A stretch of 22,184 nucleotides of DNA from Stentor coeruleus (GCA_001970955.1 MPUH01001171.1:1-22184); one strand, 5' to 3'. Counted from the first letter of the stretch, positions 9,159 through 18,539 are shown. The notes: generated by a model not told the origin, from the letters alone. Numbers and translations are program-made.

Positions 9159-9704
9159 TAAAGTTTAGATTATAACATAAAGCTCTTGCATAATTATTTA
9201 ATTTGCAAGTTTTATATACAATTTGATATTTTATATATAAATAATTTCTGCTTGCGATTTAGCATGCTATTATAATATCAGAGATAATAGAGTAAGTGAA
9301 TGAGCATAATTATTAACTAAAGTTTATTAAGATATTATTATATTGAGATATTATTATAGTATATTACGTATAATAAATTTTAACTAATAAAGTAAGCTTT
9401 TATTTAAATAGCTTTGTTACAATTTTTTTAAGTGCTAAATATGAATGTTTTAATCATTTAAACAGAGGGTGCACTAATCTTCTATAAACAACCTATAAAT
9501 TTAACAATTTATATCGATTTAATATTTAAAAAAGTCATTTTCTATATCAATTCGCATGTCTACTACTATTAACTATACTCATTCTTTATTAAATTATTAT
9601 TTGAAAATCAGGAAAAAGAATTTAAAATAAAAAATAAATTATCTATCATTATTCTAAAAGCATAACAACTTGTAAACATAAACTAAAAATCTAATTAATA
9701 TTAT
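9159..9704. other. AT-rich intergenic region
   Basis: It lies between the start of the acyl-CoA synthetase gene and the 3' end of the mitochondrial-type gene, both on the minus strand. It is very AT-rich, with a short direct repeat of GATATTATTATA at 9331-9342 and 9347-9358. No protein-like frame, RNA gene or clear promoter element is visible. The 5' leader of the synthetase must lie at its left edge. Confidence 0.6.
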
Positions 9705-11561
9705 TTACTCTTGCGCTTTATCTTTTTTCTCTTCCTTTTGAGGTTTCAGCTGATGTATTTTTTCAAAATAACCATCCACTTCTGCTATATTTCTCTGATA
9801 AGCTTTAGAGTTTTGTATATTTTTAATCCCTATTTGTATTAATTCATTTATAACTTGATTATCAACTTCTTCTCCAGCTCTTTTTTTCTTTATAAGCTTT
9901 AGTATAGCATAGCTATTATTCTCAGGAAAATATTTCTGTATCACATCAATTTTACTTATAGGAACATCATTCAAATTGTTTTCTATCGCTTTTGCTAATT
10001 TCTCAGAGTCTATGTTTTGTTTATTTTTCTTTATATAATTTTCGATAAAGCTATCACTTGTGTTGTAAATTACAAAAAGAATTGTATTATGAGTATGCTC
10101 ACGACTAGTATCAATATTATTTAAACATTTAATTTTGTACTCAAAAATCTTATCTTTGTTTTTTAAAATCCCATCAGAATCAGAAAAATACAAAAGTGTA
10201 CTGCGAGCATAAAATGAATCCTTTAATATATAACTATCAAGAGCTTTTAGAACAAACTCAGTATGTTTCTTAAAATCTGCACTCCAACTAGGATTTATAG
10301 AACCTACATAATGAATTAGAGTCTTTAAGTTTTTCATTTTTATATGTTTTTCAATTTGTTTATCCTAAATATGACTTACTGTAATGCTATATTTATCAAA
10401 TATAGACTCACCTGAGTACTTTGATTTCATTAGAAGCACATCTAAAAACCCTTTGTAAGCAAAAAATGATAAAGCCCTATCGTCAAAGTAAGAAGCTAAA
10501 GGTTCGACATTATAATTTAGTTCAAGAAAACTTGATGAAAGTCTTGAAATATTCGAAAGGTCCATTTTTTTGTTTTGCAATCTTTGCATAATTTCATCCA
10601 TTAAATAATTTGTACACTCATAACTTATTTCAGGGTACTGATTTAATAATGGAGGGAGTGTAGAATAGAAAATATTACTAAAATTGCCAGGGTAATTTTG
10701 AAGATTGGCTTTAAGCTTATGTAGCAATTTTTTTATAAAATCTTCTGAATAAAGATTCTTATTTTCAATGTTGGAGCGTAAGATTGTATATAAATCATGT
10801 TCACCAATATGATCTAAATTTGATTCTATGAATGGCAATAGATTTTTAACTGAATCCATAGACTTTCTTGAGCGCATTGAAATAAGAGCTAAAGGCTTTA
10901 TAATTTCAATTAAATCTTTATTCAAAAATGTTCCTTGCAGTAAATTTATTGAACGTGTTATAAGATTTTCAATAAAGTTTTGGTCAATTAAATATCTTGA
11001 AGTTTTCATAGTTAGCAAAATATGCTTAATATCTTCGATCGATAATATTGTAGTAGATTTCAAAACTTTTTCTTTGAGATTTTCATAAACTTTTTCACTC
11101 ACAATACCAGTTAAAGTCATGTCATAAAACAAACTTATTGTCTGTCTGATTGTAAAACTGTTACTTTCCAATAGGCTTTCAATTAAATCTTTTAATTCCA
11201 ATCCACTTTTATAATCAATCGAGGATATGTTCATAGTCCTACTATTTCTAGCCCAGAACATAATATCACAGATTTCCAAGCTTTTAAGATTTCCAATATT
11301 ACTGCAAATTGATTTAGTAAGTTCTTCATAAATAGGATTGTCTACATAATCAATTTGCCCAGTTTTACTTATAAGAATTCTTGTTAGCATTCTTAAGGCA
11401 AAAGCTTTTTGAGCCACAGCCAATTCATTCTTTTTAACTATTTCTAAAACTTGATCAATTTGAGTGCAATGCGTCAGTTTGATATTGGTTTGTACATATG
11501 GGTTTAGAGACCGATTGCTCTTAACAGCCAACGAACGGCTTATTAGAGTAAAAAGTCCCAT
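9705..11561 (-). CDS. Predicted mitochondrial helical protein (two exons, about 613 aa)
   Basis: Exons 11561-10380 and 10364-9705 join through a 15-nt intron, giving 394 + 219 = 613 residues. Unspliced, this looks like two tandem genes 27 nt apart. Those 27 nt encode DKQIEKHIK in frame, which supports one gene. The N-terminus (MGLFTLISRSLAVKSNRS) lacks acidic residues, is rich in Arg/Lys/Ser and resembles a mitochondrial targeting peptide. The rest is all-helical with repeated units of about 35 residues, such as LKSLEICDIMFWARNSRTM and LSIEDIKHILLTMKTSRYL. This is reminiscent of FASTK/RAP-type or other mitochondrial RNA-associated helical-repeat proteins, but no diagnostic motif is seen. The C-terminus is a charged tail (KPQKEEKKDKAQE). 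Mitochondrial location is an inference and function is unknown. An in-frame TAA precedes the start. Confidence 0.8.
10365..10379 (-). other. 15-nt spliceosomal intron (mitochondrial-type gene)
   Basis: Minus-strand sequence GTAAGTCATATTTAG, with a near-consensus 5' splice site (GTAAGT). It is phase 0 after Thr (ACA) and before Asp (GAT). Its last three bases are the only stop codon between the two long frames. Removal joins 394 codons to 219 codons without a shift. Confidence 0.92.
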
Positions 11562-11885
11562 TTATATTAAGATGCACTATTAAGTTTATTCAGTCAGAGG
11601 AATTAGTCCTGCTTCAGTTGGTAATATGAATTTATGTACGTATAAGGTCACTGCTAATTATGCTCTTGGCTATGAAGCATATCTTAGGAGCTTGACTTTA
11701 CTATGCTTCCTGAAATAAATAATTCTTATTAGGTATCCTTAAAGCAGCATGCTATTTTAAGCTCTTTAATGCTCTAAATCCTTCTAAATTTCTGTTTTAC
11801 TTCTTGGACTGCTCATTCCTAATGGTCTGGCAGCATTATGGAAGACTTATTAAGTAATTTATATGTATGCTCTGGCTATCGTTGG
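11562..11885. other. Decayed DNA without an intact gene
   Basis: All six frames are broken. Several minus frames give short protein-like runs (for example PEHTYKLLNKSSIMLPDH) in continuation of the relic to the right, but which frame is correct changes within the stretch and I cannot settle it. No RNA gene is seen. Confidence 0.4.
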
Positions 11886-11897
11886 TTTTTTTTTTTT

Positions 11898-12328
11898 ACA
11901 TATCTATTCCATGAAGGCTTGATATCATCGCTAAGTAGATTTTCAAGGCTTACTCCATTCTGAGGTATCTCTCTTTTGATTAGCTGCCAAACTTTATCCT
12001 TTTGATCAAAAGTAATATAGAGGTTCCTATTGATTATATCAAAATAGAAGAAGAGTTAGAATTATTTCTATATAATAAAATTTAATATTAATTTCTATGT
12101 GATTTCAAAAAATTTAGCATTGTGTATTTGTGGGGGAGGCATGCAAGGTTTAATACATCGATTTCTTTCTGTTGTTTCCTAAAAAGTTTTTTGTTTCTGA
12201 TATTGATAATTAATCGAAAACTATTGCACAGTATCTCTTAAATTGCTTCCTTGAGAAGGTGCTTGACGAAATTTTAGTTATTTTTGTGTGTATTGTTTAA
12301 ATTTACTTGCTTTAATATTACTTCGCGT
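11898..12328 (-). pseudogene. Minus-strand gene relic of unknown family
   Basis: One minus frame of about 143 codons reads as protein with seven interruptions, all TAA or TAG and none TGA. Good stretches include FRQAPSQGSNLRDTVQ, RCIKPCMPPPQIHNAKFFEI and DKVWQLIKREIPQNGVSLEN. The frame is lost at a run of 12 T on the plus strand (11886-11897), where a slippage shift is likely. None of the stops lies inside a 15-nt GT...AG string. The family is not recognised. It sits upstream of the divergent small plus-strand gene at 12650. Confidence 0.4.
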
Positions 12329-12649
12329 TCAAAAGTATTTTAGTCTGTAGTTTTTATTAAAAATTTGTATTTTTACTTTTTTCTCTTTATTTTTAAGTTT
12401 ACTGTTAGCACATTAGGTGAACAAGATGATGCTATTGTCACCTAAGTCTATTTCTTAGAAATTCTCATTCATCGAAAATAGCATTTTTTATATAGTCTTA
12501 TTTATGCACATGCTCAATCGAAGTAGTGCAACATATAATCAGAATGAATCGCTTTGCTAAATATTAAGAGTTATAATATTCCATTTAAACCTTATTTAAT
12601 AAATATCGTTATATCCATACTTGCATTATTGGAGTTATAATTAAATATT
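12329..12649. other. AT-rich region upstream of the 12650 gene
   Basis: No convincing frame or RNA gene is seen. It should contain the promoter and short 5' leader of the plus-strand gene at 12650. An in-frame TAA lies nine bases upstream of that ATG. Confidence 0.5.
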
Positions 12650-13144
12650 ATGAGTCGTGATACTGTCATCATACAAGAGACACCAAAATATTTTCAAGGA
12701 GAAGATCGACCTGCCAAACCTAAAAAAGTAGTTCACCTTGTGACTTATCCAAACTTTCTTTCTTGTGATGGTGATCATTCCCAAGATCGTCCATTTACTA
12801 ACTCTTCCCCTGCAAGAAAGAAAAAATTGTTTGAAAGAAGCCAATTTTATTCAGAAAAAGGTTATGTTCCTCCTTATAATGACTTTAAGCAAGATAGGAA
12901 GAAAATTGAAATAAAAGAAGGTCATCATGCGCTAAGCACTACGAACCCATTAAAATTTGATCCATCAGAAAAAGTTCCTGAAGATAAAGCAGAGATAAAA
13001 AGAAGCCCTTTTAAAAATCAATCCAATTTATCAGGTGCTAATGCTCAGCCTATTAATGATGAAATTTATAGAGCCTCTAAGAGAATGCATTCAGGGAAAT
13101 ATACTGATAGCTCATCTATGAAACTTAGTTTGAGTTATATTTAA
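12650..13144 (+). CDS. Small charged protein, probably disordered, unknown function
   Basis: A 164-residue hydrophilic protein rich in Lys, Ser, Pro, Asp and Glu, without membrane segments. Short aromatic or hydrophobic patches (VVHLVTYPNFLSCDG, SQFYSEKGYVPPYNDF, ALSTTNPLKFD) separated by charged linkers suggest short linear binding motifs rather than a folded domain. Codon use and GC content match the neighbouring genes, and the frame is clean from an ATG just after an in-frame TAA to a TAA. The gene stands alone between two stretches of decayed DNA. I do not recognise the family. A minus-strand frame over 12641-12844 is treated as its shadow. Confidence 0.6.
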   Translation: MSRDTVIIQETPKYFQGEDRPAKPKKVVHLVTYPNFLSCDGDHSQDRPFTNSSPARKKKLFERSQFYSEKGYVPPYNDFKQDRKKIEIKEGHHALSTTNPLKFDPSEKVPEDKAEIKRSPFKNQSNLSGANAQPINDEIYRASKRMHSGKYTDSSSMKLSLSYI

Positions 13145-13740
13145 CTTAACTTAGAAAAAGATTTAAAGGGAATTTTGTTTATATTAAAAATGCAAACATT
13201 AAGTTTTTTCTAAGAATTTAAGCTTATCACTAAAGTACTTCTCATACGCATTTGGAGACGCTTGGGCATGCATACAGCAAAGTAGATAGAATAAACACAT
13301 GCAACATCTAAGTCTAAATATAGAAAAAGGAAAAATGAAAGAAAGTATTAGAGATTATTTAATAAATTAAGTATATAGTAAATAAAATAAATAGAAAATG
13401 ATTAAATAGAAAGGGTTTCCTATAATTAATCAAAGATGATATATAAAAATAATAATATAAAGATATTGGTGAAGATTGTTAAAAAATAAAGAGAAGAATT
13501 GCTATAAAATTATTTATGAATTTGCTTGAAAGTTTTAAACACTACGAATAAATATTCTAAGTATCAAAGGAATTTAAATAGTGATTATTTTAAAGTTTAA
13601 CTTAGAGGAATGCAAAATTTATACCTTATTTTATCTAACAATGCTCTAATATAATATCTGGAATATTGAATTGTAATCTTTACTTTAAGGGTATTTTAGA
13701 AAAAGGAAGAACAGAAGGCACCGGAAAAATCTGAGCGGCA
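13145..13740. other. AT-rich intergenic region
   Basis: Mostly A/T with short runs of AATAAA-like sequence and no protein-like frame until about 13695. From there a short plus frame (KEEQKAPEKSERQCFQA) may be the 5' continuation, in another frame, of the coiled-coil pseudogene. No RNA gene is seen. Confidence 0.5.
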
Positions 13741-15410
13741 ATGTTTTCAGGCCTGACTATGAAAAAAATATCAAAGCCCGAGTCTAATTTAGCATCAGAT
13801 TACATGACTCCAACAAAAGAAATAATTCCCCCGAAAGTTCCTGAACCGTACACTCATAAGTCTCCTGAGCCAGAACCTTATAGACCTTAGCCCTTAAAAC
13901 CTTGCGTTTATACAGAAAAACTGAGCTTCTTCTGAAAAGCCTCAAATAAAAAAAAATGTTGCTGATTATAGGAAAACTGAAAAGCCAAAGCCTGAGGAAT
14001 CAAAAAAGCCAGAAAATCGAATACTCAGAATGATAGAAAAAGAAGAAAAAGAAAGAAAAGAACGTGAAAAAGAAGAAAAAAAGACTGGGAAGAAAAAGAA
14101 AGAAAAGAACGTGAAAAAAAGGAAGAGAAAATAAGAATAGAAGCTCAAAAAACTAAAGAACGCGAAGATAAACTTAGAATTGAGCAAGAAGCTTTAAGAA
14201 AATCTGAAGAAGCTAAGAAAATGCTAACTAAAATTGTAGACCCAAGTTCCTTAAAAGAAATTATCAATGAGAAAATGAAAGATTTCACTGATGCTATAAC
14301 CAATAAAATCCTAATGAAAGAATCCATTTAAAATAAAACAAAGTCCAACCTAGAAAGCATTAAAAAAAAATACAATCTCGTATAGTTAAGCTAGAATATC
14401 TAGAAGACCAAGCTGCTTCTCAAGAAGACTTTGAAGAAGCTGCTAAGTTCCATGAGGAGCTCGAGTCTTTGGAACAAGACACTGAAAATATTCAGAAAAC
14501 AAGTCAAGTCAATGCATTAAAATATTCCTATCTTGAAGATGAAAAGGCTTCATTAATTTTTAAAAAAAAAGACAGTGGATTGAGTCAAATTTAACTTCGA
14601 GATCTAATGCTTTATGTAAATTCATAGCAGAACTAGAGCTACAAAAAACTCAAGTAGAAGGTAAAAGATTGAAAATAGCTGAAGAATTTTCTATAGAAAG
14701 TAAAAAAATAAAAAATCGGCAAGGGGAGTTATAAGAAATAAAAGTATCTGTTAATGAAAAAAAGCAAGAACACAACTAGAAGATTTTTGAAAAAACAGAA
14801 ACTGTGCAAGAAGAAGAAAACAATTTGACCTCAGAACTCCAAACACTTGAAGATGAAAAGAACTTGAAAATCTCCTACTGAAGGAAAAAAACTCAAGCTA
14901 AAATTGTCAGCAGCCTTCAAGGATCAAAAGCTAAGCTAAAAAATTGCCATAAAGAGATCGATGAAGAGATTAAAAAAGCTGATGAAGCAGAAAAAATTGT
15001 TAATAAAGATATAGAAAATATTTAAACAACTAAAGAATTACTTGGAAAGCAAGAGCAAGAATCTAAAGTTGAATATGAGAACTTTGTGAGATTTTATAAA
15101 AGCAAGAAGAAAGATAATATTTTTTTTCAAGACCTCTTATCAATACTTGAACATGAAATTGAAGCAATCTTTTTCCTTGAGGGGCAAAGGAAAAAGTTCT
15201 TAGAAGAAATTGAAAAAATCCAAGATATGCTTAAAGATAAAGAGTCTTTGATGTTAGAAGCTCAAGAGTTTTTACAAATAAAGTAAAGAAGATATTGATT
15301 TTTTCAAAGATTTCACAAAGTAGCAGGAAGAGAAGAATAATGATATTATAAAAAGAATCCTAATCCTTGAGAATGAGAAAAAAATACCAGCTACAGCTAA
15401 GCAATTTAAT

Positions 15411-15425
15411 GTAAGGAAAATATAG
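15411..15425 (+). other. 15-nt intron retained in the coiled-coil pseudogene
   Basis: GTAAGGAAAATATAG, phase 0 between AAT and GAA. It contains the TAG that would otherwise interrupt the frame. The flanking exons read TAKQFN and EASRLNSEIKNLN. Confidence 0.75.
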
Positions 15426-15541
15426 GAAGCTTCAAGATTAAATAGTGAAATAAAAAATCTGAATAATGAGTGTGTTAAAATTAAAGAGAATATATATAAA
15501 ATGCATAATGAATTGTGGAAAAAGAGGATAGTCTCTTGGCT

Positions 15542-15556
15542 GTATTTTATATATAG
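15542..15556 (+). other. 15-nt intron retained in the coiled-coil pseudogene
   Basis: GTATTTTATATATAG, phase 0 between GCT and ATT. It contains an in-frame TAG. The flanking exons read EDSLLA and IEKNVSQVRDDILKYQ. It has the typical T-rich, A-near-end composition of heterotrich introns. Confidence 0.8.
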
Positions 15557-15902
15557 ATTGAAAAAAATGTTAGTCAGGTGAGAGATGATATTTTAAAGTA
15601 TCAGACTATGCTAAAAGAGACTAAAGAGAAACATCTTAATGCAGAATCTCAGTATAGCAGCCTTACAAATTAGTGATAAAATATAATAGAATAGTAGAAT
15701 AACTTGTAGATATTAAAAGAATGATTTTATTTGTTTGTTTTATGTTGTATTTTGCTTTAAATCATTCAAATTATTTTTTTGACAATTTAATTTAATTATA
15801 TAAGAAAGCACACATAATAATTTCCCAAAATACCCTTGTTATTATTATATTACTATGTGTTGATTATAATTATTAGTAGTTATTTCATATAAGATTAATA
15901 AA

Positions 15903-16322
15903 ATGATGTTCCTATTAGCGCTGATAACCATATCCTCAGCTGTGAATTATTATGAAATAGCTTCAGGATTTGTTGAAGGCCTGAGAAAAGATCCCACAAA
16001 GGTAACAACATGCTACTCAAGTTTTTCAGCAATATCTCAATCTTATGAAGAGCTTATCACTGAGAATGCTTATGTCCAGAATTTTAAATTGCTTACAAAC
16101 ACTTTTACCTCCTCTATAGAAGTATGCAAACTCCAAAGCTTATTCAACCAAATAATTTCAACCTTCCAACCAGAACAAATGAAAGCACTTGAAATAACTG
16201 TGATCATTCATTTGGCTGATTATTTGAAATTATACAATGAGTTTTTAAATGCTGATACTGATTACGAAAAAGCTTTTTATGGAGGGAAGGTATTTTCTAT
16301 GCTTTTCAACTATTATATTTAG
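15903..16322 (+). CDS. Small secreted protein of unknown function
   Basis: A 139-residue protein starting with a clear signal peptide (MMFLLALITISSA, cleavage probably near residue 14-16). The mature part is helical, has two cysteines (C37, C75) that could form one disulfide, and ends with a distinctive GGKVFSMLFNYYI directly before TAG. There is no C-terminal membrane segment, so it is probably secreted or lumenal. I do not recognise the family; a Gly-Lys/hydrophobic C-terminus of this kind looks like a conserved signature rather than read-through, because no intron there would extend it. The ATG is preceded by an A/T-only leader. An adjacent ATG gives a start one residue later. Confidence 0.65.
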   Translation: MMFLLALITISSAVNYYEIASGFVEGLRKDPTKVTTCYSSFSAISQSYEELITENAYVQNFKLLTNTFTSSIEVCKLQSLFNQIISTFQPEQMKALEITVIIHLADYLKLYNEFLNADTDYEKAFYGGKVFSMLFNYYI

Positions 16323-16811
16323 TTTAATTAAGTCTTTATTTTCAGAGAGGAAATTATAGTAGGTTTTTAAAGGAAAAATAAGCACAGAATATGTTAATGA
16401 GATAAATAATTTTATAATATTTATGTATGGATTAAATTTAGCTAGTTTTAGAGGTGTAAAATTGGAAAATAATTTTATTGGATGTATTTACTCATATTTT
16501 GTGAATCTTAGTATACTTTTTAAATCGATAAAACTTAAATAAGAATTTAGATTTAGAATAAAAATGTTGTGGTTAAAGTCAAAATTTTAATGGGCCTATA
16601 ATATATTGAACTATGGGTAGATATATTTATTGAAAATGCTAAAACTATAAGTTTTTAATAGGATTTTTTAAAGTAAGCATAAAAACACTCAAATATAATT
16701 TTTAATAGAATTATTTAAAGTAAGCATAAAAATACTCAAATATAATTAACATAAAATATTCTTCACGAGCATATCTTAGTATAAATCAATATCTTGAAAG
16801 CATTATAAAAA
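16323..16811. other. AT-rich intergenic region with a tandem duplication
   Basis: No gene-like frame is seen. It holds a 47-bp tandem duplication at 16652-16745, listed separately, and the promoter and leader of the aminopeptidase gene at its right end. An in-frame TAA lies six bases upstream of that ATG. Confidence 0.6.
16652..16745. repeat. 47-bp tandem direct repeat, two copies
   Basis: Copy 1 is 16652-16698 and copy 2 is 16699-16745. Both begin TTTTTAATAG, share TTTAAAGTAAGCATAAAAA, and end CTCAAATATAA. I count three mismatches in 47 positions, so the duplication is recent. It ends 66 bp upstream of the aminopeptidase start. Confidence 0.85.
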
Positions 16812-18539
16812 ATGGATCCCTGTTCTAAGGCCAGACCATCAGAAGCATCTATAAAGCACATAGATTTCACCGTGAACTGTGACCTTAGATCTCAAACAGT
16901 CTATGGCCGTGCACTTTATACTTATGAAAGCAACTCAGCTTCAAACATAATCCTAGACCTAAACCACATCGAAATTGCCAGTTGTAGCAACAGTTTCTCA
17001 ATCATAGACGAATCACCTGTCTTTGGTAAAACACTAAGTATTACAATAGACAATCCAAAAGGTACTTTTTCAATCAACTACAAAACTTTATCATCAGCCA
17101 CAGCAATTCAATACCTCGATCCATCTCAAACCTCAGGTAAAGTTTTACCATTTTGCTTTACCCAATGTCAAGCTATTCATTGTAGAAGTTTATTACCAAT
17201 TCAAGATACCCCTCAAGTTAAATTCACTATAGACTATCATATCCATGTGACTCAAGAACTCACTGCTGTAGCTGGTGGTATTTTCCAAAGTGTTGAAGAT
17301 AGCATACCTGGTTATAAAGTTTATAATTTCAAGCAAAATATCCCAATTCCATCTTATTTAGTAGCATTTGCTATTGGAAATATACATTCTTTGGATATTG
17401 GACCTGTTTCTAAAGTGTATGCAGAACCAGAATTACTTGATAAGTCAGCTTTTACATTTGGGGATATTGACATTTTATTGAAAGCTGCGGAGAAATTAAT
17501 GACACCTTATTTTTGGGGAAGACTTGATATGATTGTCTTACCTCCTTCATTTCCATTTGGGGGAATGGAAAACCCTAATTTGATTTTTGTCACTCCAACA
17601 GTTATTTCTGGTGATAAGTCGTTGGTTAATCTTTTAGCTCATGAAATCGCTCATTCATGGACAGGAAATGCGGTGACTAATTCGACTTGGGAGCATTTTT
17701 GGCTAAATGAAGGATTTACAACTTTTTTTGAGAGGAAAATTGTTAGAGAAGTCTATGGACAACCACAAGCAGATATTCAACAGTCTAATGGTTTAGAGTG
17801 TTTGAGAAAAAGTATTGGCGTATATGGAGAAAACCATAATTTCACAAGACTTAATCTTGATAATGATGGCTACGACCCTGATGATGCATTTTCTAGTATC
17901 CCTTATGAAAAAGGTTGTTGTTTTCTTTTATATTTGGAATCACTTGTAGGTGAAAATGAACTTATGAGTTTTCTTAAAGACTATGTAACGAAATATACTG
18001 GGAAAACTATTACAAGTGAAGAATTTAAAGAATATTTCATTGAAAGGTTTACTGTAAATATTGACTGGGATACTTGGCTAAGAGGGACAGGCATGCCTCC
18101 TTGGCTCCCAACCCCAAATAATACCCTTTTAGAAATAGTAAACCAAGCATATTCCTCAATTACAGAAGGTAATACAAACCCTAGTTTAGTAAATGGATGG
18201 TGCACTGAGCAATACGTATCTTTACTAAACCTCATGTTAAAAAACCCTAAAGATGACTTTATTCATGCTGGAGAACTGCTCAATATTAATTTGAGCCAAA
18301 ATGCTGAAATAAAAGTTCTTTGGCTTGATCTTACTATTAGAACCAAACAAGAAAAATATTTCTATGATGTTGAAAACTTTCTATGTAGCCAAGGACGGAT
18401 GAAGTTTGTGAGACCATTATTCAGGTCTCTAAAAGAATTAGGGTTCATCGACTTCGCCTATAAAATATTTGAAAAATGCAGAAACTTCTACCATTCAACT
18501 CTCGTCACTTTACTTAGCAAGGAATTCAACTTTCAATAG
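16812..18539 (+). CDS. Leukotriene A4 hydrolase-type M1 zinc aminopeptidase
   Basis: A 575-residue M1-family metallopeptidase that aligns over its whole length with leukotriene A4 hydrolase/aminopeptidase B-type enzymes (human LTA4H has 611). Visible residues are the substrate-anchor motif GGMEN (250-254), zinc ligands H277, H281 and E300 in HEIAHSWTG...WLNEG with general base E278, and the proton-donor Tyr Y365 in PYEKG. The carboxylate-binding R529 and K531 lie in QGRMKFVRPLF. The family string FTQCQAIHCRSLLPIQDTP (116-134) is also present. The C-terminal helical domain specific to LTA4H is complete. The position matching human Tyr378 is Phe360 (DDAFSS against DVAYSS). No signal peptide, so probably cytosolic. 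Aminopeptidase activity is well supported; epoxide hydrolase activity on leukotriene A4 cannot be assumed. Its stop is 18 nt from the stop of the converging gene. Confidence 0.95.
   Translation: MDPCSKARPSEASIKHIDFTVNCDLRSQTVYGRALYTYESNSASNIILDLNHIEIASCSNSFSIIDESPVFGKTLSITIDNPKGTFSINYKTLSSATAIQYLDPSQTSGKVLPFCFTQCQAIHCRSLLPIQDTPQVKFTIDYHIHVTQELTAVAGGIFQSVEDSIPGYKVYNFKQNIPIPSYLVAFAIGNIHSLDIGPVSKVYAEPELLDKSAFTFGDIDILLKAAEKLMTPYFWGRLDMIVLPPSFPFGGMENPNLIFVTPTVISGDKSLVNLLAHEIAHSWTGNAVTNSTWEHFWLNEGFTTFFERKIVREVYGQPQADIQQSNGLECLRKSIGVYGENHNFTRLNLDNDGYDPDDAFSSIPYEKGCCFLLYLESLVGENELMSFLKDYVTKYTGKTITSEEFKEYFIERFTVNIDWDTWLRGTGMPPWLPTPNNTLLEIVNQAYSSITEGNTNPSLVNGWCTEQYVSLLNLMLKNPKDDFIHAGELLNINLSQNAEIKVLWLDLTIRTKQEKYFYDVENFLCSQGRMKFVRPLFRSLKELGFIDFAYKIFEKCRNFYHSTLVTLLSKEFNFQ

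Larger units (their letters stand above)
13741..15673 (+). pseudogene. Decayed gene for a long coiled-coil protein
   Basis: Following the best frame through the region gives about 630 residues. A Pro/Ser/Lys-rich head comes first (KVPEPYTHKSPEPEPYRP), then several hundred residues of Glu/Lys-rich coiled coil (LRIEQEALRKSEEAKKML; EEFSIESKKIKNRQGEL; NEKKQEHN; ESLMLEAQEFLQ), ending SQYSSLTN before TAG TGA. The frame changes at least seven times, mostly in or next to runs of A (about 13930, 14083, 14361, 14565, 14855, 14885, 15285 and 15520). Six further in-frame stops lie at 13888, 14329, 14732, 14777, 15023 and 15321, all TAA or TAG. Two more apparent stops are explained by intact 15-nt introns. 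The mix of shifts and stops, with coding character kept, indicates a fairly young pseudogene. Homopolymer sequencing errors could explain some shifts but not the stops. Coiled coils of this type are often cytoskeletal, but no specific homology is seen. Confidence 0.75.

Noticed and set aside
13966..14327. Minus-strand Phe/Ser-rich frames.
   Set aside because: They are the reverse of the Glu/Lys-rich coiled-coil pseudogene (GAA/AAA read as TTC/TTT).
14380..14394. GTATAGTTAAGCTAG, a 15-nt GTA...TAG string in the coiled-coil pseudogene.
   Set aside because: Removing it does not give a continuing frame (a TAG follows), whereas reading through it in the next frame gives IVKLEYLEDQAASQED. Probably chance.
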